This document shows, in pieces, positions 1-12,400 of a stretch of DNA of 64,000 nucleotides (positions are counted from its first letter, which is position 1; the number at the start of each line of letters is the position of its first letter). Under the pieces are notes generated by a model. That model did not search any database. It saw nothing but the letters and a program-made list of their open reading frames with translations, and was not told where the DNA came from. A program made the position numbers and the translations under genes. Origin of the DNA: Membranipora membranacea (Eukaryota; Bryozoa; Gymnolaemata; Cheilostomatida; Membraniporidae); assembly GCA_914767715.1 (NCBI GenBank), contig OU612072.1, forward strand, positions 25,172,001 through 25,236,000, read 5' to 3'.

Positions 1-2905
1 AAGTCAATCATCATCATGTTTTGTTTACAATAATTACAAGCTGAAATCACTGCATTACACAAAATAGATAGTGAGATTTGTAACAGGATTTTGAGATTTT
101 GGTATGTGATAGAGTTCATTCATCAGGAAGAAGGCCCGGAGGGGGGGGGGGGGTTATTGCTTGCGTCAAAGACGCTGACCAACTCATTGAGATAACTTGT
201 TATTTATACCACTGCTGATAACATCTCATTTCATTCATACACCAGATAACTTTTCTTCGTTTTACAAAAAAAGGTGAGTTTTCAAGTTCTCTTGTTTCGA
301 GGTGGGAAATTGAAAGTTGGGAATACCCTCATATCGGTGCGATATCCACTTATTTTGTGCCTCAGAAATTTGCCAGGGTAATTTTACAGCAGCTGGCTTT
401 GTGATTGTGGGGATTTTTTTCTGATGAAACAGGTTCTATAAAAGTTTCACAAAAACTCAATGGCTTTGACGAGAAAGGGGATTATTGGCTTTTGGCACTT
501 TTTGTTATTGCTAACACTATTTTAGTCCACCTGTGAAAAGTATTAGGTCATCACACTTATTGTTGTGAATCCCTATGCCGTTTTAATTTAAAATCGTGAA
601 TAAAATTTATTGAGTGGAATGTTTTGAATTAATTCTAAAGGAATGTTCTATAGCAACAAGTTGTGCACCTAAATCCCTTGTGCAGGTATAATTATTATGT
701 CATAGATGAAAGTATAGGGTTAGCTCATAATCCATAGAAGCTTGAACTTTGCTGAGCTAAATATGTTGTTGTGATTTTAGTTAGCTCTACAATACTGGTG
801 ACTCACTTTGTATATCAAGGCCACTACTGAAGCCTGCAACAAAAGGATAGAAGCTTCGAGTTCCACAGATCATAATATTGTGTCTAAACACTGTCTGAAT
901 GCGCACAGACTAGGCACTGGGCAGATTACCTGTTGCAGATAGAGCACCTTTGCTGGATTATATTGGTGGTAATCTACTCGTCCTAAGTAGACAGCTGAGG
1001 TAAGAAAGCGACTCTGTGATGCATTATATATTAATCTTTAGGGTGCATTCGGTAATGCGGTTATATGGAACAGGTTATCCTAGATAGACCAATTTTTTTG
1101 CATTTTTCTTACTTCGAGAAGTCTGAGCTTACTGGTTGAAATCATTCCATAAGTACGACAGTAGGGTGTTTCACCTAAGGCTTGGGGGACTAGTGACATG
1201 TCTGTTCAGAATGTCTCGTATAGTGTCATCCCATTGATATGGTCATCAGAGCAGTTAATACTTTACACTGCAAAGCGTTAACTGTGAACAAGACACCTTT
1301 TTTTCTTTTCTATACTAAACACGATGTGGTTCATTGCATTTCCATGGCGTTCATCTAAATATTATTATCTCAATGTTTTGAACACATCCATCCGAAAACT
1401 AATATAGCAACTGATATCACATGATGGATTATTTTAAGAAAGGTGTATGACACATTATTTTTGTCTGACATGGTACATTATTATGACCACTATCTAAACC
1501 TGTGATTTACCAGTTCTGGAATGTATCCAGCTATACCAGCTGCAGAGAGACTCATAACATGGGCTGTAACTGGTTGTGAAATAATGCGAACTCTGATTTT
1601 AGATTATTTCCCATTTATTCATCGTTTTCAATGACTTGCATACTACGACAGTCCAAAGCTCAGCAGAAACAGCTTCAGTCTCTAGTGAACATCGCTACTA
1701 CACTCCACATGATAGTTCCTACTGCTACTATACTACACTCTGATACTGTATTATATAACTCTATATCTTAATCCTGAAGGTATCTGGATTAAATCATTTA
1801 TGAAAGGAAAGCATCGGGCATTATCTTGGTAGTGACAATCAGGAAAGTAAGGATTAAACCTTTAAGAACTGGACATATCTACTATATCTCTTTAGGTGAG
1901 TTTATTAATTTACTCAGTACTCCTGGCCCCTGCATGATGCACTAAGAAAAGGCTCTTTTTGGATTATTTGTGATATGCCCTGTTTCACCCGGTTCTGAGG
2001 TATCTTACATCTTTCGTTATTCCCAGCGCTCAGACCGCAAACTTATGGGAGTCTGGGTACTTACCCAGCGATTTGACCATTTTGTTTAGAAGGTGACATT
2101 CGCCATTATGTAATTGGTACATAGAGAAAATCTGTCAGGGCTTAACTCATTGTGGTACATTATATGACCTTCACTGTAAGCTCAATCACCCAGCGACATT
2201 CAAACCGGTGATAGAGCAATATCATCACCTGGCCTGTTACATATATGCCCCAGGAAGTCCACCCTGGTCATCACCACTCATTACTTCAGTACCTCACATG
2301 CATAACTATGAGGGTACCACCTCAGTCATGTTATTTTCTCTATCCATAATGCTAGCCTGTCGCACCCTGTAATTTGTATCACCTACGCTATCTATCGGCT
2401 TAATGTGTGGGATATAAGGTGGTGTGATTCTACCTGTTGAGTGACTTGTAATTATTCCAATCCATTCCCAACATAGGCTAGCTCATTGTACCTTCAATCA
2501 ATGTCAATCATGATCGAAACATGTAATAAGAGGAAATCTGAGTCACCTGCAGTTTAAGAAGGTAGTTGAAGGTGTAGGTCAAAAAAGCCATATTTCAATA
2601 ATGGAATGTTTGGAAATGGAAAGCTCACAACACAGTAACTCCCATCCTAACAAATGATATCCAGTGTTTTGGTATCATCACTTGGTGTTTTACCTGTTGG
2701 GGTCAATTGTATTGCTCTCGATATTTCTGTAAGGGTGCATTTTATGGACATAGCATCCAGTAGGGCCAGCGAAAAGAGAAGCATGATAAGTCAGATCATT
2801 GATTTTATGTTTTTATGATTCCCCCCCCCCCCTAATTACCCTTATCTAGGCATATCATGCTTGTAAAGTTCTGATTGTGAATGGACACATATTCTGGCTT
2901 TCATT
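1..2905. other. Upstream non-coding region
   Basis: I see no convincing coding exon on either strand. A G-homopolymer lies near 140-153 and a C-homopolymer near 2821-2832. The first coding exon of the downstream gene (about 3408) starts directly after a splice acceptor. One or more untranslated first exons and the promoter therefore probably lie here, but I cannot place them. Confidence 0.5.
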
Positions 2906-2910
2906 ACCCT

Positions 2911-3318
2911 ATAGGAGTTTAATTTAGCTAGAGTTTAATTTCGCTATCTGGACCTGGTACTAAATTTCACTAGTACTAAATTTCGCTAGTAGGCTTACTA
3001 ATGAAAATTAAAAAAAAATCTCCAAGATGGGATTCGAACCCAGGGCATAAATCTCCATCTGATTGCAAGGCAGACACTTAGACCACTACTAGCTAACTAG
3101 TGTATCTTAAATTAAACTCACTTACCATAGTTCCATAAACAGTAGCTAGCTAGCTAGCTTGCTTGCTTGCATGCATAGGTAAGTTGTATTCCTGTATAAT
3201 TGTACATTGTTTATGAAACTATGGTGAGTGAGTTTAATTTAAGATACACTAAATTTCGCAACCTAGGCAACAACAGCGAAAAGCGAATCCTAAATGCCGC
3301 GAAAACTAAACTCCTATA
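2911..3318. mobile_element. MITE-like element with terminal and internal inverted repeats
   Basis: The two ends read as inverted copies: ATAGGAGTTTAATTT at 2911 and AAACTCCTAT ending near 3318. A second inverted pair of about 42 bp lies inside, with arms at 3100-3141 and 3208-3249 that differ at only a few positions. The loop holds a TAGC/TTGC simple repeat. A tRNA-like sequence sits in the left half. This is a non-autonomous DNA transposon by structure; the family is not recognised. Confidence 0.65.
3022..3096 (-). repeat. tRNA-like sequence (SINE head) inside MITE
   Basis: On the minus strand this has a box B (GGTTCGAATCCC) and an A-box-like TAGTGGTCTAAGTG. Between them is a potential anticodon loop CTTGCAA (anticodon TGC). 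The sequence after box B does not pair with the 5' end to form an acceptor stem. It is therefore called a tRNA-derived repeat, not a working tRNA gene. Confidence 0.6.
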
Positions 3319-3407
3319 TGTATAAGACAAACTCATTGGGTTATATTCTACACATCACTATTTATCTTCCACCCATGCCATATTATTGATATTACATTGT
3401 TGTTTAG

Positions 3408-3470
3408 ATTGCACAGAGGGAAGCAACTCCCAGAACTTGATCACAGACTGACATATTGGATTATTATACT
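3408..3470 (+). other. 5' UTR part of first coding exon
   Basis: A TTGTTTAG acceptor ends at 3407, so the exon holding the start codon begins at about 3408, with 63 untranslated bases before ATG 3471. An earlier, unseen non-coding exon is implied. Confidence 0.5.
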
Positions 3471-6400
3471 ATGTCATCTACTGAGACATTAGACATTGCT
3501 CTCACCCCTGGAGGCGGTGTACACCTCTCTCATGTCGGTATGGAGGACTGTTATATGATGCCTAACTGTACAACAGAGAACTGTAATACTCACTCGCTAC
3601 ACAACCACAGCGATTCAGGTAAGAGGCTAGTGTACATATAAGTATATCAGTAATTGTCCCCAGACACATAATTTGGTAGAGGAATTGAAAATAGGGGGGG
3701 GGGTTTGGCAAACATGGTAGGGAAAGGTTGGCTGCAACAGATTTGGCCAACTTATATTAAGTCGATATATTGTGTATATAAGAGTGCAGGATCACCAATT
3801 TGCTTTACCTGCTAGAGCATCTTGGCACTAGGACTTGATTGTTAACATTCACATGCAGGCTTCAAGAAATACAAAACATAAACCATATGTTATCAAGCTC
3901 CATGGTGTCAGGGTAGCCTGGGCAGGCTTTCATGTCAGGGACGGGTGGGTGGGGAGGCCCCGACACGACAGCCTGCCCAGGCTAGTGTCAGGGACCATGA
4001 TCAAACCAAGGTTGATTGGAAGGGGCATTTGGTGTTTCCAGCCACATGATGCACAAGGGACCTTGCCTTTCTTTCTCTGCTCCATTATCGTCTATCTGTG
4101 TTTCTGACTGGGAACAAGTTTTACACATCAGGTCAGTTTCTCTGCACCACTCATATAATGACTCTACTGAGTACTGGCAATGAGTGTGTTGCCAAATTTC
4201 TGTTGACATCCTGTTGACTGTTCCGGATGATGATTGATAGCCATTCCATGAGTTTATTGCTCACAATGGCCGCTGGCTGCCAAATGATTCAATATTTCAT
4301 GATCTTTCAGCGACAGGATTAGCTCAGCAGCTCATGTCGTTCGTTGGCATCAAATATAATAACATTATTATAGTATGCTTGTATATTTCTGGCACATTGC
4401 CAATATTTAGGCTCAGATTCTAAACTTATCAGGACAAAAAAAGCCACAAGATAACCCAATAAAACAGATATTACCCCAATAGTCTTGAAAAGAAATCAGA
4501 CTGATGGAAAATTTAAGATTAAAATTTTGTTGTTGGTGAATCAAAGAGTACTTTGATTGAGTACCAGACAGTACGAGTAGCAAGTCTGCTGTTTAGCAGA
4601 GCTGGTTTCACAAAACTCACGGATAGGACTCTTTTCAACGCTTTTTATCAAAAACACAGTAAGTCTTTTTGTAGACTCACAGCGCTGACAGCAAATTGGT
4701 TTGAACAAGGTAAACCTAAGCTCAGCGACTTAAGTCTTGACATACCAGGCTCAGTGAACTCATCAATACCTGATTAACAGCTTCTATCTTTACTGTATGT
4801 GTTTGGACCAAAGCCAGCTTCTGGGTGGCAATCGCGGCTCCAAAACAGCCGCCTACTGCCGCGATCTCCACACTGGGCGCCATCAAGGGCTGGCTGTGGT
4901 TTTGGCTTGCTTTTTTAGGATCTTGCACCGACAGGCCAGGTTTCGCTCCAAAAGTATCTTCCTGATTTGTCTGTGATTGCCTTCTGACATGAAGCATGAA
5001 AATGAAAAATCCTACACTTCAAACAAGGCAAATAATATAATATTCCTATATATGATAACTTTTCTTTCTGTGTTATTCTGCAGGTATAGATTCAGCGTGT
5101 AACAGTGTGACCAGCGGTGGTAAAGCTAATCCAGCCTTCCTCCACTCTCCTGTCCACTCTCCTGATTCTGTACAGGATTGTATGGAAACTTCCTTCTCTG
5201 ACGAACAAAAGGTAAGTCAAGTCAATCATTGGTCAACCTTAGCCTTGTCATGGCGCCACGGTTTTTGTTTTTTTTGGTTCCAAACAAACCAAAGAAACCA
5301 AACCCGTGGCCGCGTTGCAGCCAAGTCAACCCAGGTAAGGGGAAGAGGGGTTATTTTTCCTCATCTAGGTTCACAAGATAACTTTCTGAATTACATAGTC
5401 TTATTTGGATAGCTTTCATGGGATAAGATAGTTCCTTCGATTTTGGTAACAGTCAAACTCAATTGTCTCATTATTTCTAAGAGGGGAGGGTCCTGGCTGG
5501 CCAAAATATTTTCCTAAACACAGTTTTCCTTCACTTGAGGAACTAACCATCCTTATTTGGTGGGGGCAATATTTAGAAATGTCCGCCCTCTGTCAGGGCA
5601 CTGATCATAGGTGGTCATTAGTCAGAGTATGACTGAAACTTGGTAAGAAACCAAATCTAGTGCACAAGGAAACATGTAATGGCGATATCTTTGCGTGTTC
5701 TCTCTCTCAATTCCTTCATGGTTATTTCGAGTATCGAAGAAGCATAACTAGCTAGTAAGTGCAAATTCTGGTTTTAGAATGATACCAGCATTAATGCTAT
5801 TCTTGCCGTATTTGTAATTCTGGATCTTTTTGCCACCAATTTCTCAGAAACCTAAATCATGTTGTTTTTCATATAAACTTAATTGCATCATGTGTCACGA
5901 TGTTTTCCAATTAATCTTATTTTGTATTTTGTAGGACACAGTTTCCTTGTTGTGTTTATCAGAACTGTTGCAGGAAACACTTTTTTTATATCTGATTCAT
6001 ATTATACTATAAAAGAGTTCCCCATGAAACCTGTCTGCCCTTGTCACAGATTTGATTCATGATTCTAAATGTATAATATGTTTCTCTTTGTAAGTCAGAA
6101 ATATAAAAATGAAATGTTTGGCAATCTTGTATCAGTTGTTGACTCAGCCATGCTGATGCAGGATTCAAGTTTAGCTCGAACATCTGGTAGACAAAAGTAG
6201 AATATATAAAACAGTTTTGACAGATAAAATGACTTATTTACAGGTTCTCGCACAATCCAAATCGGTCTATGTACCGATGTCGGTTACAGACAACGGAATG
6301 AGTGATAAAAGCCTCGGTCCTGACAACTCACAGGAACTCAATCTACCGCCCCCACCCGGCAGAATGTGGTAAGTTAATTAATTTCAAGCTATTTGAGCCA

Positions 6401-9400
6401 CTAGGGCAAATTAAAGAGTAAGTAGCCTATCCCACAATGCAGTTCTCTAGGATTCTTATGGATATCAGGTCATCGCTATCCCTAGGATTTCCAGGTGAAA
6501 ATAGCTTTCTGATAATGCTCTTGAAATTCCCCATGTATTGTGTTTGAAAATGATGCAACATCCTCACTTTATTTTTTCTGGGAAAAAGACGTCACCATGG
6601 CACATGTCAGAAACAAATTGAATGTTTGCCGAGAGCTCTTTTAGATCATTAGAAATTTAGCATTTTAAATCTAGTATCATCGATCTGGAGAGGAATAAAA
6701 CCATTTTGCAGAAGGGATTTCTTTAGTACCCCTATTTATTCATGGTAAAAGCGGTCTTGATCATTATGAGCATAAGCTTTCAAATTCAAAATCCTCTTTA
6801 TTATTATTAGGAAGGACGGTGCTATGCATGACTATATGACTTTATGGTTTCGCTAAAATATTGATGTGACTTTAATAGCAAAAACTGCAGCGATACTTTG
6901 GCTTAGATTCCTTTATGATTCACAATGGCCTGTTTGTTACACTTTTTTGATATTTTCTTATCTCATTTTCTTCCTCCCTCTGCAAAATGTTTCGCAAGGA
7001 TTTTTCCTTTTTGAAATTTCCACGCAATTTCGTTCAAGATAAGAGCAGATCTCAATTTAGACAACTGAGCTACCCACATCCTGCAAAACAAACCAAAACT
7101 GATCCATAGAACATAAGTTTTTTGAAAGCATCAACCGTTACAAGACAAACTATCATAAAGCTATCAACTATCAAGCTATCAACATAAGCTAAAACTATCA
7201 ACACTGATGTGTTTGTAATGTATTCGGAGCTCAGTTAGTTAGCCCAGCTTCAGGCCTTCTTTTCACTGCTTTCTGATTCAGTACCTTGTCAGGTAGCTTG
7301 TTGACAATCTTGCATCAGGCTGAGGGCTTTTAATTACCTACTAGAGGTATCTTACCCTGTCATAAATACCACCGGAGGAGCTGACATAGATTTATATAGT
7401 CTACCTTGTATAATGGCTAAGATCACGCAGATTGAGATGAGAGATTTGGATCAGTGTTGTTTGTTTTCGGCCACTGGATTGGCCTGGTGGGTGAAGTGAT
7501 GGGTTGTAATGGCCCTCAAGCTAGATGACCCTCTTTGCAGGTATAAGAGTTGAGTGCGTGCAGGGATGGGTGATCATGAATTTGAAGACTCTTTCCAAAA
7601 CTACTTCTGACATTGAGAGCAGTCATAAAGTTGTCTCTCCATGGCTAGCTCTTGCATTTGAGGGTTTCAAAATCAATGTAGACCATTGACTATTAGGTAG
7701 ACTCTTTGAAATTTGGTTGCCCCTTTTTGTGTTTAGGTTGTCTCCCCGAACAATCTGGATGTTTTCCCAAGCCAACATTAAAGTTCATAATGTCATTAAC
7801 CAAGTAAATAATCACTTTGCCCATAAATCATTGCCAATAAGGTCACACACATGTTTGGTACTGCAATACAAACCATAGTATCAGTTTAGAGTTCCAATTT
7901 AACCACATGCAACGTGCTGCATGCATTTCATCCAGGGACTTCTGAAGACTAATGTTTTTAAAAGATTGCCACACTATTAAAAGGTCACATATCAGCTTGT
8001 ATTTGTGATCCAAATGTCCTAAACAAAAGAAAAACGATTCTCAAATCTTTGAAAAGCCACAAAACTTGATAAACACGAGCCAATGCAAGTGTCCCATCTT
8101 ACATCTGTTTACATGTCGAGGTCCACAGATAGATGCAAAACATAAATCACAGATTAGTTCATTGGCCATTATAATCGACCAATAGCTGGTTGTGGTGGAT
8201 CCTATAGTCTATTATCGCAGGTTTTCATGCCAACTGATTTGAATCACAGCTTTTGTAAGATTTGAATGGTACACTATCAGAGTTGCACAAGAACAACACA
8301 TCAAACCGAATTGTAGTCATTCAAAGTTTCACCCAGAACTTGTATCCTTATACGAGACTAGAATGACCTTGCAGATTTTTGATGTTGAAGTCAGATGTGC
8401 AGATTTTGAATATGCCAGTCATTAAGATGCGTCTTGCATCAAGATGACTTGCCTTGATAGAAAGTGATGCAATAAAAACACTATCGCCTTGGTCAAGAAG
8501 AGAGAGACAGTTTGTTTTTCTAGGAATTGTGCCCCCTTTTTCCCTGATACATGATAGTCATAATATGAAACAGGATATCATGCGATGGAATTTGGATACC
8601 AGCAAATTCGAAATTAAAGATGTTTATAAATACATATCTTAACAATTTTTATGCCATCATTAATATACTGCAAGAAAGCTGCATTTCAGGGAGTCCATAC
8701 TCCAACCAGGGTACCTTTCACATCTTTCATCGCAAGATGATTTATGGACTTAAATATAAACAACCTGTTACCATTTGCCAACTTCGGCTCCACAAGATGC
8801 TGGGTGCTGGTTTAATGAACTATGAATCTAAACATAATTGGTAATAATCATCTATTTCTTGAGGTAATATTAGGAGAACCCTGGAGTGTAGCAGTAGGTC
8901 CATACGAAATTAGTCAACCTTGGACTAAGTAATATTTATTTACCCATAAATCTATGGGTTGATCTCAGTGTCCTTTCAATGGCAAACGTTAGGTTGATCG
9001 TAACATCATGCAATCCATTAATCTTAGGGGATGTTAGTGGGGATAATTGATGTGTGTGAAGGTCAATGAAGATTCTTGTTTATTGTTACAGATTGTATTC
9101 ATGACTGAACTCAGTGGAGTTTGCCTTTCATCAAAACAAAAAGTTGGCAAGCTTCCAAATCATATCAATAGATAATATAGTATCATTTTGACTGAAATGA
9201 TCGACATAAAACCGATCCTTATTCCATATTTCTGTTTTCAATATTAGCTTCATTCCTGTAAATAACATTTTTCATCTATTTCATTGGCTTTAGGTTGCCG
9301 CATATTCAATCTGCTCCGTCTAGTGGAGATGGAGTTGTCGGAAACCCTGGCTATCCTACTTACATACAACCCACAATGTCACCTAACAATAACAGTGAGT

Positions 9401-12400
9401 ACATATATTATATTCATGTATAAAATTCAATGGAGAGCTGTTGAAGAAGTGAACATCTGGTCACACAGGCGCTTAGTTAATTTCACTTTCATGCAAAGAA
9501 GGGTGTAACTCCAAAGATGTAAATGTAAATAATGTAAATCACTTTTTATTTAGCTGCTCTCCAGCAATCTTCACATGAATATAAGATAGATACATATACA
9601 TATTCAATTTAGCGCACTCCTGTACATGGTAGGAGTGGGCAAGCTAGGCTATTGTCCAGAGAGCTCACCTCCTTCAGCAGCATGGGTAGTGACCGGGATT
9701 CGAACATGCAACTCTCAGATTGAGATGCTGCCACCCTGCCTGCCTAACTTCACTTCACTGAAAACTTTACCATAATCATGAGCATTTTAAATATTAAAAC
9801 AGCCTGTTGACTCTTGTCTTTCTGGGTATCGCCTGCTCAATATCATAATGCACAGTGGTCACTGACATTAATTGGTCAAGAATTTATCTACGCTCATGTT
9901 TCAAACAATTCAAATTAGCTTTTGTTGCGTTTCCTGAAAGCACGCTAATATATCAGAGTCAGATAGTTCAACTATTTTTTCTCATATGTTTTGCACTCCA
10001 GTAGTTTATGGTTCATATTTTGCACATTATATGAATGTGGGTAATGAAGATCATTGATGCCCATGATTGATGAAGGAAGTAAGCTGCCCTTTGCTACCAA
10101 ATGCTCAATTCACTATCCTCAGTTCAGATAGTCGCTTGGGATTCATATTATTTGGTTATTTACAATATTCAAAACTAAGGCTTTCCCCATGTTTCATAAC
10201 AAAAAACACCTTTGCTTATCCATTATCTGCACATTTCTACTACATCATCTACCAGTCATTCTTCCTTGAACCTAAACAGTTTGGCCAGCTTCTCAAACTC
10301 TTTGACCTGATGGCAAGGATTTCTCAAAACCCTTATTTATTATATATCATAAGTTTCTGTTTTTTGATGCAGCACCAATGAGACCTCAGAATATCCATCC
10401 ATCTATGATGTCACATTCCGGTTCAACAGAAACACTCACTCCAGAAGAGCAGGCAGTACTCATGAAGTTCAGACAGGAGAAAATGATGAAGAAAGGCACA
10501 GCTCGACACAGGTAGGCTTTCTTGTTAATTTCTCAAATTTCATTCATAGGTAGAAAGTTAACCTCTGGCATTTGGCATGAAGAAACTTCTTTTGATTTTA
10601 CGGGAGAAGCAGCCTCTTTCATCAAACAACTAATCAGGCATGTCAAATATAATCAGTAGTGTGTCCAGGGAGGGTGTGTCCAGGGAGGGTGTGTCCAGGG
10701 AAGGTGTGTCCAGGGAGGGTGTATCTTCAGTTTGAACAATTTCTCTGTAGTTGTCTACCCATTGACATTAAGAGGGCAACTCCAATATGATTGATTTATG
10801 TTAATTAGCACAATGTGATGCATTAGTCCAGTGTGAGCAATTTATAATTAACACACCTATATCATGGTTAGTAGTAAATAATTTGTCATCAGTGATGATA
10901 AGTAACATATCCTATCTTATCCAATTTTGAATGGCCGTTGATGTTGTATCCATCTGTGTTAGACTTGTCTTAACCGAGACTGTAAAATATGGCAAATCTC
11001 GTATAAAAACTATAATTATAATTGGCTAGTCGTTGAAATTAAGACTTAATACCAATATTTGATGTGCATACAGAGAGAGCCTGACACCTGGATCGCCTGG
11101 AGATGAGGGAGGACACTTATACGAGGAGTTACCTGGAGCTCACTACGCTCCTAACACTAAATTCATGTAAGTACTCGCTACGGTGGTGGATTGTATCCCC
11201 ATGTGTTCTGCGGATCTTCCTAAACAGTACCTTTTCAAACCCAACACACCAGTGCTTTTCTTAACCAGGAGAGTCATGTAATAACCTCTGATTTGTGTGT
11301 AGTGCAGATTGTATTAGATAAAATTCTCAACTCTAATATCCCTATGCGTTGTTCCTCAGCCTACCCTTCCAAAGGGCGTACAGCTTGTTATCACGGTTGT
11401 TGATAGCGCTATGCATGCCTGTTGGAATGATTGGCTAGGACTGACTGCTTATTAATTAGGTTGATGCACAACCCGATTGCTTTTACATGCAACTCTGCTT
11501 TATGCCTCACTTACTTACTTTGATTTGTCAAACCTTCCCATAATATCCCGCTTCTCTCACCCTAATTCAATATACCCTTAATTTGGTTTGCTTCTAATTC
11601 TTATGATTTCTAACAGTAGACAGGGTTCTAGCTCTGAAGGGGCGTGCCTCCCCCCTCGTATGCCCCCTCTCAGTAGCCTACCCTCTGCTAGTATGGCTAG
11701 TGGAATAGACAGAGTGGGTAGAACACCTACCACCCCCACACCCTCACCGCTTACTGAGAAATTCATGCTCGGATATGGTTTGACCTCTAAGACCTCTGTA
11801 ACATCCGGCAGGTGTGTTTATGTTTATGTGTTGACCTCAAACTGTTGGCAGCAGATATTGTATGGTGTTGGTCAAATCACAAAGACCATAATGACTGTGG
11901 CCGACTGCTACATGTAAGGTTTAATGTGATTCACACCAAAAGCATTCCGCTAGCGAAAGATTTCACACTTTATCTCTCCAATTCTAATACGCCTTGCTTT
12001 ATATTCACTCTTCCAATTTAAAATAATTTTTTTTTTCTGTCTGCACATCTTCGCCATCTTGAAAAGTCTGCTTGTGACTGGTAGAGTATGACGAGAGTTA
12101 TACAAAGCGTAAAAACTATTTGTTAGCAAAATACTTCACACTTTTTGCCATATCACATATTATACATGTTAACTAAGTTTGAATGATAATTTTGCTATTC
12201 TTACTTTCGATATATGGAAAATGTTATGTAATTTCCCCTGTTTTCACAGTCAGAAGGCATCTAATCCTCTGTATGAGCACACAGAGCTACCACACAATGG
12301 GCAAAAGAGAAGTAATCCTTTATATGACAGCTCCGATAGCGGGGGTCAGGAGTACCACCCGTCTTATACCAGTGATGAGAGTAGTGGAGATAAGTCTAAG

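Noticed and set aside
11588-11917. Single 109-codon plus-strand gene
   Set aside because: It is exon 7 of the type II protein (11617-11811) read into the flanking introns.
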